From Steroidobacter agaridevorans (GTDB lineage Bacteria; Pseudomonadota; Gammaproteobacteria; Steroidobacterales; Steroidobacteraceae), in NCBI RefSeq assembly GCF_009932555.1, contig NZ_BLJO01000001.1, forward strand, positions 1,385,240 through 1,449,239: a stretch of DNA of 64,000 nt, given 5' to 3'. The notes beneath the pieces are model-generated. The model saw nothing but the letters and a program-made list of their open reading frames with translations, did no database searches and was not told the origin of the DNA. A program made the position numbers and the translations under genes. Shown one piece after another: positions 57,995 to 64,000 of the stretch (positions within the stretch are counted from its first letter, which is position 1; each line of letters opens with the position of its first letter).

Positions 57995-59008
57995 TTATCT
58001 GCCGCCCGAAACGGGCGGGAGTGGCGCTGCCGTGATGGCAGGCGCTGGTTCGGTGGCTTGAGCGGTCGTGACCGCGGGTTGCGGCTGTAATTGTGGCTGC
58101 GGCGGCGGAGTTGGAGCGGCTTCCGGTTGGCCGCGATCGCCCGCATAGTCGCCTTCGGGATTGCCGTTGCCGCTGAGAATGACCAGCAGCACGCGTCGAT
58201 TCAGATTGCGGTTCTGCTCGGTATTGTTCGGGTACGCGGGACGAAATTCGCCCAGCCCCACGATCGCCAGACGACGCGGATCCATGCCGGCATTGGTGAA
58301 CAAGTGAACGACGCTCGCCGCGCGCGCCGCCGACAGCTCCCAATTGGATGTGAACGCGGCCGACTTGATCGGCAGATTGTCGGTGTGGCCTTCGACTCGG
58401 ATCGCGTTAGGGAACGGTTTCAACGTCAGCGCCAGCTGCTTGAGAATGTTCTGCGCTTCCGGCGACAGCTTCGCGACGCCGCTCGGAAACAAAATGTCGG
58501 TGCGAATCTCGACTTCCACCCACACGCCATGACGGCGCACCACGATCATCTGATCGCGGATCAGCTCGCTCATCGCCTGCTCGACTTCGGCCGCGACGCT
58601 CTCCAGCTCCATCATCGCCGCGGAAGTATGTTCGGCTTCGTATTGGCTCTCCGAAGCATGGCGGGCGCCCTGACTCACCACGTCGGAAACCTGCAACGGC
58701 GACGGTTCAAGCATGCTGCGCGGCTGGCCGTCCAGCATGGCCTGCTGCACGATCGTCATGTTGATGTCCGCGCCCGAGCCGACGCTCTTCTCACCGACTT
58801 GAATCGGCTGCAGCGTGCGCGGCGAGCCACGGAACGCGGCCACGAGCGAGTCGGAGAGAATTCGATACTTGCCCTCGTTGACCGAGGACATGGCATACAT
58901 CACGACGAAGAACGCCAATAGCAGCGTCACGAGGTCGCCATAGGGAATGGCCCACGCTTCGTGGTTGGCATGTTCTTCGTGTTGATGACGACGGCGGCCC
59001 ATGACCAA
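57995..59008 (-). CDS. motD: Flagellar stator protein MotD (MotB-type)
   Basis: A stator subunit anchored to peptidoglycan. The N-terminal helix AIPYGDLVTLLLAFFVV carries the proton-channel Asp at D25 and ends YAMSSVNEGKYR. The OmpA-like part (about 165-285) has VEGHTDNLPIKSAAFTSNWE and ELSAARAASV with RRV. A Pro/Gln-rich tail of about 50 residues follows. ATG at codon 3 is also possible. It is co-directional with motC (30 bases). MotC/MotD is a second stator type in Pseudomonas; motA/motB are not in this window. Confidence 0.95.
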   Translation of the reverse strand: MVMGRRRHQHEEHANHEAWAIPYGDLVTLLLAFFVVMYAMSSVNEGKYRILSDSLVAAFRGSPRTLQPIQVGEKSVGSGADINMTIVQQAMLDGQPRSMLEPSPLQVSDVVSQGARHASESQYEAEHTSAAMMELESVAAEVEQAMSELIRDQMIVVRRHGVWVEVEIRTDILFPSGVAKLSPEAQNILKQLALTLKPFPNAIRVEGHTDNLPIKSAAFTSNWELSAARAASVVHLFTNAGMDPRRLAIVGLGEFRPAYPNNTEQNRNLNRRVLLVILSGNGNPEGDYAGDRGQPEAAPTPPPQPQLQPQPAVTTAQATEPAPAITAAPLPPVSGGR

Positions 59009-59038
59009 TATTCAAATTGATATGTATAGGGCTCGCGC

Positions 59039-59779
59039 TTAGTGCAGATAACCCTGCAGCTTGGCTTCGATGCTGCGCGGGTTCTCGCCCTGCGCGATCG
59101 AGATCATGCCTTCGATCACCATCTCGCGCGTCTGGCTCAGGCCCTGGATCGAGACCTTGAGCTTGCTCGCGACCGGCAGGAAGAACAGGTTGGCGAAGCC
59201 GATGCCGTAGATCGTTGCAACGAACGCCGCCGCGATGCCGTGACCGAGCTTGGCCGGATCGGCGAGGTTCTGCATCACGGCCATCAAGCCGAGCACGGCG
59301 CCGATGATACCGAGCGTCGGTGCGTAAATACCCATGCCTTCGAACACTTTCGCGGCACGGGTGTCGGCCTGCTCGCGCGTATGCAGGTCCACTTCCAGAA
59401 CGTTTCGAATGATTTCCGGCTCGCTGCCGTCGACCACCAGCTGCAAACCTTTGCGTACGAAGTCGTCACGCTCGCGCTCGATCAACGACTCGAGGCCCAG
59501 CAAGCCTTGCTTGCGGGCCGTGTTACTCCACTCGACCATTTTCTTGATCATGGTGTCGCGCTCGGTCGTGGGCGGAGTGAACACCCACGGCAGAATCGAC
59601 AGCGCACGCTTCATCACGTGCAGCGGTGTCTGCACGCAAATCGCGGCGATCGTACCGACCACCACGATCATGAAGGCCGCGCCCGACAGCAGCGAATGGA
59701 TCCCGGCGCCCTTCAACACGGCGCCGACCAGGATCGCGCAAGCCGCGAGCACCAGGCCGATGAGCGAAAGAATGTCCAT
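59039..59779 (-). CDS. motC: Flagellar motor protein MotC (MotA-type)
   Basis: The 246 residues have four membrane spans: two near the N-terminus (about 3-20 and 34-51) and two later (about 152-170 and 184-202). They contain YAPTLGIIGAVLGLMAVMQN and IAAAFVATIYGIGFANLFFLP, conserved in MotA/PomA. The cytoplasmic loop has the charged residues for FliG contact. It follows cheZ by 78 bases and precedes motD, the usual order. Confidence 0.95.
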   Translation of the reverse strand: MDILSLIGLVLAACAILVGAVLKGAGIHSLLSGAAFMIVVVGTIAAICVQTPLHVMKRALSILPWVFTPPTTERDTMIKKMVEWSNTARKQGLLGLESLIERERDDFVRKGLQLVVDGSEPEIIRNVLEVDLHTREQADTRAAKVFEGMGIYAPTLGIIGAVLGLMAVMQNLADPAKLGHGIAAAFVATIYGIGFANLFFLPVASKLKVSIQGLSQTREMVIEGMISIAQGENPRSIEAKLQGYLH

Positions 59780-59857
59780 GGGGCGAGTCGTCTTCCTTCT
59801 TAACTATCGAGCTGCGCTGCCGACTGATCGCCCTTGAACAGTCGGCGCCGCTCGCAG

Positions 59858-60610
59858 CTACATGCCCAGACCGGCGAGCAGCGAATCCACATCATCCTGG
59901 CTGCTTGCCGAGGGACCGTTGTCGACACCCGGCACTGCCGGGCCGAATCCACGCGACATGCCGTCGCTGGGTTCCGGCTTCTCCGGGGCCAGCGCATGCG
60001 GACCCGTGCGCGACAGACGCACCAGATTCACCAGCGCGGTCTCGAGCTCGGCGACCAGCTTCATCACGCCGCGGATGATCTGGCCCGACAAGTCCTGATA
60101 GCCCTGGGCCATCAGCACCTCGGTCAGATTGCCGCGCACTTTATCCATATCGGTGCGCGACGCCGCGAGAAACGCGTCCATCTTCTGGATCATCAGGCGG
60201 AACTCATCGATCTCGATCTTGCGGGCGCGGAATTTGGTCCACATCCCGGCGATCTCACCAGCGCTGCGGGACGTGCGATCGGCGAGCGGGCCGCACTGTT
60301 CCACCAGGTCCATGGTGCGGTGAGCCGCTTCATCGGTCATCTTCAACACGTGATCGAGACGCGCGCGTGCATCCGGCACTTCCTTTTCAGCCAGATCGAC
60401 CAGCCGTGAATCGACGCTGAAGCGGTCCAGCGCGGACTGCAGATCTCCGGTGAGCTTGCGCAGCTCGGAGAACAGCGTGCGTTCGCGCCGGTGCACGATC
60501 AGATCGAGCTCGGAAAGAAACAAGTGCTCGTCGCCGGCGGCGAGCGCGCCAGCCAACGTGGCAATGCTCGAACCGTAGTCGTTGCGTAGCGCTTCTATGC
60601 CTGAAGTCAT
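59858..60610 (-). CDS. cheZ: CheY-P phosphatase CheZ
   Basis: CheZ dephosphorylates CheY-P. A long helical hairpin carries the catalytic motif QDLSGQ (172-177) with D173 and Q177, equivalent to D143/Q147 in E. coli. The CheY-binding C-terminus SQDDVDSLLAGLGM is intact after a flexible linker (about 205-235). The length of 250 is typical. It follows cheY by 38 bases. Confidence 0.97.
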   Translation of the reverse strand: MTSGIEALRNDYGSSIATLAGALAAGDEHLFLSELDLIVHRRERTLFSELRKLTGDLQSALDRFSVDSRLVDLAEKEVPDARARLDHVLKMTDEAAHRTMDLVEQCGPLADRTSRSAGEIAGMWTKFRARKIEIDEFRLMIQKMDAFLAASRTDMDKVRGNLTEVLMAQGYQDLSGQIIRGVMKLVAELETALVNLVRLSRTGPHALAPEKPEPSDGMSRGFGPAVPGVDNGPSASSQDDVDSLLAGLGM

Positions 60611-60648
60611 GATGGTCAGCTCAATGTTCGCAATGGCGTGCGCGAGCG

Positions 60649-61035
60649 TTAGGCCGCGCGCTGCTCCAAGATCTTGTCGATCTTTTCCTTGAGCGTAACC
60701 GCGGTAAAGGGTTTGATGACGTAGCCGCTCACGCCGGCTTGCGCCGCTTCGACGATCTGCTCACGCTTGGCTTCCGCGGTCAGCATCAACACCGGCAGCT
60801 TCGCCAGCTTCGGATCCGAGCGCACTGCCTTCAACAGGTCGAGGCCCGGCATGCCCGGCATGTTCCAGTCGGTGACCAGGAATTCGATGCCGCCGGCCTG
60901 CAGGATCGGCAGCGCCGTCTGGCCGTCGTCGGCCTCTTGCACGTTCTGGTAGCCCAGATCGTTCAACAGGTTCTTGATGATTCGACGCATGGTCGAGAAG
61001 TCGTCGACCACCAGGAACTTCATATCTTTGCTCAC
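60649..61035 (-). CDS. cheY: CheY, motor-type chemotaxis response regulator
   Basis: The 128 residues read [20 protein letters not shown] (from the second Met) as in enteric CheY, with acceptor D56 ([11 protein letters not shown]), Thr in LTAEAKR and Lys in YVIKPFTA. Together with adjacent cheZ it is probably the flagellar-switch-binding CheY. It differs from the shorter CheY in the che operon (44827-45189). Confidence 0.97.
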   Translation of the reverse strand: MSKDMKFLVVDDFSTMRRIIKNLLNDLGYQNVQEADDGQTALPILQAGGIEFLVTDWNMPGMPGLDLLKAVRSDPKLAKLPVLMLTAEAKREQIVEAAQAGVSGYVIKPFTAVTLKEKIDKILEQRAA

Positions 61036-61052
61036 GTACCCTTCTCCTATCT

Positions 61053-61799
61053 TCAGATCCGGCTCTCGACCCGGTCACGCCAATCCGACAGTCGAGCCTT
61101 CAAACGCACCAGTGCCTGTCCATGCAGCTGGCAAACCCGCGATTCAGTCACCTTCAACACCGCGCCGATCTCTTTCAGATTCAGCTCGTCGTCGTAGTAC
61201 ATCGACATCACCAGACGCTCGCGCTCCGGCAGCTCCTTGATCGCGCCTGCCAGCGCCGAGCGGAACCCTTGTTCCGTCGCATCGAGGAACGGATCGGCGC
61301 CCTCGTCTTCCACGCGCCCGAGCAACGATTCCTCATCGCCCGACGAATCGTCCAAGCTCGCGACCCGGCAGCTCGCCGCGTCCTGAGCGATGCGGTGGTA
61401 CTCATCGAGCGACACACCCATCTTCTCGGCGATCTCGACATCGCGCGCTTCGCGACCGAACTCCGCTTCCAACTCGCGCACCGCTGCGGCCGCTGCGCGC
61501 GCCTTGCGATGAACCGAGCGCGGCGCCCAGTCGAGCTTGCGCAATGCATCGAGCATCGCGCCACGGATGCGGATGCCCGCATACGTTTCGAAACTCGCGC
61601 CACGATCCGCCGTGTAGTTGGATGCGGCTTCCAGCAGGCCGAGCATGCCGGCCTGGATTAAGTCGGATACTTCGACCGAAGCCGGCAGACGCCCCGCCAG
61701 GTGATAGGCGATGCGCTTGACGAGTTCGGCATGACGGACGACCAAGGCGTCGGTGTTGTTCGCGGGCGCAGCGCCCTTGTAAGCGCGCAAACCGCTCAT
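61053..61799 (-). CDS. fliA: Flagellar sigma factor FliA (sigma-28)
   Basis: The 248 residues from ATG 61799 overlap the flhG stop by four bases (frame open to 61889). Region 2 is [16 protein letters not shown], then [19 protein letters not shown]. Region 3 covers about 90-150. Region 4 is [20 protein letters not shown] with the helix-turn-helix [19 protein letters not shown]. It drives class III flagellar/chemotaxis genes. Two promoters of its type are visible at 45867-45893 and 45929-45955. Confidence 0.98.
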   Translation of the reverse strand: MSGLRAYKGAAPANNTDALVVRHAELVKRIAYHLAGRLPASVEVSDLIQAGMLGLLEAASNYTADRGASFETYAGIRIRGAMLDALRKLDWAPRSVHRKARAAAAAVRELEAEFGREARDVEIAEKMGVSLDEYHRIAQDAASCRVASLDDSSGDEESLLGRVEDEGADPFLDATEQGFRSALAGAIKELPERERLVMSMYYDDELNLKEIGAVLKVTESRVCQLHGQALVRLKARLSDWRDRVESRI

Positions 61800-62668
61800 T
61801 TCACCACCTCCAGGCGGACCTGGGGACGGCGCACCAGGCGCTCCACGAAGAACTCGAGGTTGCCTCGCGGACCCTCCGGCACAGGCCACTTATCGGCCTT
61901 CAACGCCAATTTCTTGAATGCGCGCGAGGCCGGGCTGGCCGGAAATGCGCTCACGACGGGACGCTGTTCACGAATCGAACGGCGCAAATACGGGTCTTCA
62001 GGGATTTCCCCAACATACTCCAGGGTGACATCCAGGAAGCGACTCGTGACTTTCTGCAGCTTCTCGAACAAACCAGCACCTTCGCCCGGCGCCCGGGCCA
62101 TGTTCGCTACGACTTGGAACTTGTTCACACCGTGGTTGCGGCTCAGCACCTTGGCGAGCGCATACGCATCGGTCATCGAAGCCGGTTCGTCGCACACCAC
62201 GAGCAGCACGTGCTGCGCCGCTTGTGTGAACTGGACCACACTATGAGCGATGCCAGCGGACGTATCGACGATCAACGTATCGACTCGCGAGCTGATGGCG
62301 CTGAACGCCTGCACCAGGCCCAGATGACCCGCCGCGGAGAGATTAGCCAGCTCGGCCACACCCGATGCACCAGGCACCACCTGAATGCCATGAGGCGATT
62401 CCAGGATAATTTCTTCTAGCGTGCGCTCGCCGTTCAAAACGTGAGCCATTGTGTAGCGCGGCGACAAACCGAGGAACACGTCAACGTTGGCGAGACCGAG
62501 ATCGCCATCGAGCAACATGACGCGACGGCCAGTGCTGGCCAGCGCGGTGGCCAGGTTCACCGACACGCTGGTCTTGCCGACGCCGCCTTTGCCGCCGGTA
62601 ACTGCAATCACCTGCACCGGCCCCGGGTTGGCGGCGCGCTGCAGACCGATCGATTGAATGGAATCCAT
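61796..62668 (-). CDS. flhG: Flagellar number regulator FlhG (FleN), MinD-like ATPase
   Basis: FlhG limits flagellar number and restrains FleQ-type activators. The 290 residues have the deviant Walker A GGKGGVGKT (25-33), then MLLDGDLGLANVDVFLGLSP and LIVDTSAGIAHSVV (Walker B/switch). The N-terminal IQSIGLQRAANPGPVQVIAV includes a short FlhF-activating motif area. It lies between flhF and fliA as in Pseudomonas and Vibrio. Confidence 0.97.
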   Translation of the reverse strand: MDSIQSIGLQRAANPGPVQVIAVTGGKGGVGKTSVSVNLATALASTGRRVMLLDGDLGLANVDVFLGLSPRYTMAHVLNGERTLEEIILESPHGIQVVPGASGVAELANLSAAGHLGLVQAFSAISSRVDTLIVDTSAGIAHSVVQFTQAAQHVLLVVCDEPASMTDAYALAKVLSRNHGVNKFQVVANMARAPGEGAGLFEKLQKVTSRFLDVTLEYVGEIPEDPYLRRSIREQRPVVSAFPASPASRAFKKLALKADKWPVPEGPRGNLEFFVERLVRRPQVRLEVVK

Positions 62669-62722
62669 AATTGCTAGACTTAACTTACGTGAGCCAATGA
62701 GAAATTGAACAAGTCGTCAGGT

Positions 62723-64000
62723 TCATGCGATGGCGTGCGCCACGGTGCCGAATCGGCGACGTAACAAGTCCTCATCCGCTGAGGCGCCAGACTTACGAGA
62801 CAAATCGACGGCACGCGCGATCAACTGATGCGCACGCGCGGGAGCCAGATCTTCCGGAACGCGCTGACCTTCGCTGACATACGTCACGGGCAGGCGTGCA
62901 CGAATCACGGTGGAAATCGCACCGCCGAGGCTGGTCGCCTCGTCGAGCTTGGTCAGCATGCAAGTGGCGGGCTTGGCCGGCGCAAATCGCGTCACGGCTT
63001 CTTCGATCGCACCGGCCTGCGAGGCGGCAGACAAGACCAACGTGGTTTCCATGCGCTGGCTCGCGGCGGCCAGCAGCTTCAGTTCTTGCTCCAACCGCGG
63101 GTCGCGGGGACTCAAGCCGGCGGTGTCGATCAACACCATGCGCTTGTCGCTCAAATGTTCGAGCACGTCCGCGAGCTCAGCCGCGCCGTCGATCGCATAC
63201 GCCGGCACGCCGAGCAGGCGACCGAGCGTTTGAATCTGTTCCTGCGCGCCGATGCGGACGGAGTCCGTCGAGATCAGCGCGATGTCACGCGGGCCATGAC
63301 GCAGCACCCAGCGGGCAGCGAGCTTGGCAATCAACGTGGTCTTGCCCACGCCGGTCGCACCGACGAGCGCGACGACACCACCGCCGTCCATCCAGCGCTC
63401 GCCCGTTGTTTCAATCTTGCGTGAAAGCAGCGCGAGCGCGAGGCGGTTCGCTTCGGCCAGCTCCAGACGCGTCGGCATCTGCGTAACCACTTCGGTTGCG
63501 AGGTCCTGCGCGAGGCCGAGCTGGGTCAGCTGCTTGAGGAGTTCCGTTTGAATCGGCGAGCGACGAGACAAATCGTTCCACGCCAGCGTCGCAAGCTGCG
63601 TTTCCAACATGCGGCGCAGCGTGCGCAGCTCTTCGTTCACGTCGCTGTTGGCACCGATCAGATCGATCTGCGACAGATCCATGTCGCGGGCCGGCTCGGC
63701 GACTCCGTAACGAGCGTCGCTCGTCGCCTGCGTCTCGGACGTGTAGCGAGAGCGTGCGTTCGAGCCAGCGCGATTCGCTGGCGCACGCTCGGCCGCGGCA
63801 TAACGCTGGACGCTGTCGTCGCACTCTTCCACGTAGCGATTCGTCTGCTGAGCGCGCTCGCTCGCGCGCGGCTGCGACGACTGAGACGCGAACTGCCGAG
63901 TCAGCTCGGCGCGCTCGCTCATATATTCATTTGCCGGGGCGGCCGGCGGCTGCGGGGCACGGGCTTTCGCAACGCCGCCGAACAACGCCGGATCGTGCTG
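62723..64000 (-). CDS. flhF: Flagellar SRP-like GTPase FlhF, N-terminus beyond window edge
   Basis: FlhF places the flagellum at the pole. 425 codons are visible and the frame stays open to the right edge. The first visible residues (DPALFGGVAKA) match the region after the N-terminal B domain, so about 40 residues are missing; TTG 63985 is not the true start. A variable Gln/Arg/Ser-rich part is followed by the NG domain: GATGVGKTTLIAKLAARW (P-loop), DTAGLSPRD and TKLDEATSLGGAI. It leads the flhF-flhG-fliA-cheY-cheZ-motC-motD block. Confidence 0.97.
   Translation of the reverse strand, partial: QHDPALFGGVAKARAPQPPAAPANEYMSERAELTRQFASQSSQPRASERAQQTNRYVEECDDSVQRYAAAERAPANRAGSNARSRYTSETQATSDARYGVAEPARDMDLSQIDLIGANSDVNEELRTLRRMLETQLATLAWNDLSRRSPIQTELLKQLTQLGLAQDLATEVVTQMPTRLELAEANRLALALLSRKIETTGERWMDGGGVVALVGATGVGKTTLIAKLAARWVLRHGPRDIALISTDSVRIGAQEQIQTLGRLLGVPAYAIDGAAELADVLEHLSDKRMVLIDTAGLSPRDPRLEQELKLLAAASQRMETTLVLSAASQAGAIEEAVTRFAPAKPATCMLTKLDEATSLGGAISTVIRARLPVTYVSEGQRVPEDLAPARAHQLIARAVDLSRKSGASADEDLLRRRFGTVAHAIA

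Noticed and set aside
61800-61889. Longer FliA start
   Set aside because: The extra residues overlap flhG and are unconserved; ATG 61799 forms the usual ATGA overlap.

Overview
This is a high-GC chromosomal segment of a polar-flagellate gammaproteobacterium. Gene order and protein style point towards the Nevskiales/Xanthomonadales area (Steroidobacter-like), but that placement is inference from gene content only. I saw no tRNA, rRNA, CRISPR, insertion sequence, integrase or phage gene. Coding density is very high, no gene-free stretch exceeds 300 bases, and most cistrons overlap or abut.

Region 1 (1-16.4 kb) is core housekeeping. It holds the purE tail and purK, an ExeA-type AAA ATPase fused to an FHA domain, and a minus-strand block maf-rng-yhdP-nitrilase-tldD that matches the classical yhdE-rng-yhdP-tldD order. 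Then come a two-domain STAS-like/macro protein, a small Ser/Thr kinase, and holA-nadD-rsfS-rlmH.

Region 2 (16.4-32.5 kb) is accessory material inside what is normally a continuous leuS-lptE-holA-nadD-rsfS-rlmH cluster. leuS and lptE are separated by a class II aldolase-like gene and a response regulator with a degenerate GGDEF domain. lptE and holA are separated by about 11 kb: a DUF2946-like protein plus ZnuD-like TonB receptor, a chemoreceptor, an aminotransferase/glutamine synthetase/LysR operon, an EamA exporter, proline iminopeptidase and a HEAGH protein.

Region 3 (32.6-48.7 kb) is chemotaxis. A minus-strand operon STAS-cheY-cheA-MCP-cheW-cheR-cheD-cheB-HDOD starts at a good sigma-28 promoter (45867-45893) and ends at a rho-independent terminator (36391-36412). 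A second sigma-28 promoter back-to-back with it (45929-45955) drives a FliK-like and a FlhB-tail-like gene. Flanking genes are a REC-GAF histidine kinase, another chemoreceptor, a DUF2802 protein and an orphan HPt protein.

Region 4 (48.7-64 kb) holds a membrane Ser/Thr kinase with a TPR-like tail, a bacteriophytochrome histidine kinase with its own receiver, a GNAT acetyltransferase, and a three-gene glycan module (flippase, PIG-L deacetylase, GT4). These are followed by the flagellar regulatory/motor block flhF-flhG-fliA-cheY-cheZ-motC-motD, which runs off the right edge inside flhF.

How it fits together: flhF/flhG probably set flagellar number and place, FliA (encoded here) reads the sigma-28 promoters found here, and CheA/CheW/MCPs phosphorylate two CheY proteins. 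CheZ, CheB/CheR and CheD reset the system, and MotC/MotD form a stator. The phytochrome, HPt, Ser/Thr kinase and glycan genes lie between the motor block and the che operon. That placement suggests, without proving, a link between light, surface glycan and motility.
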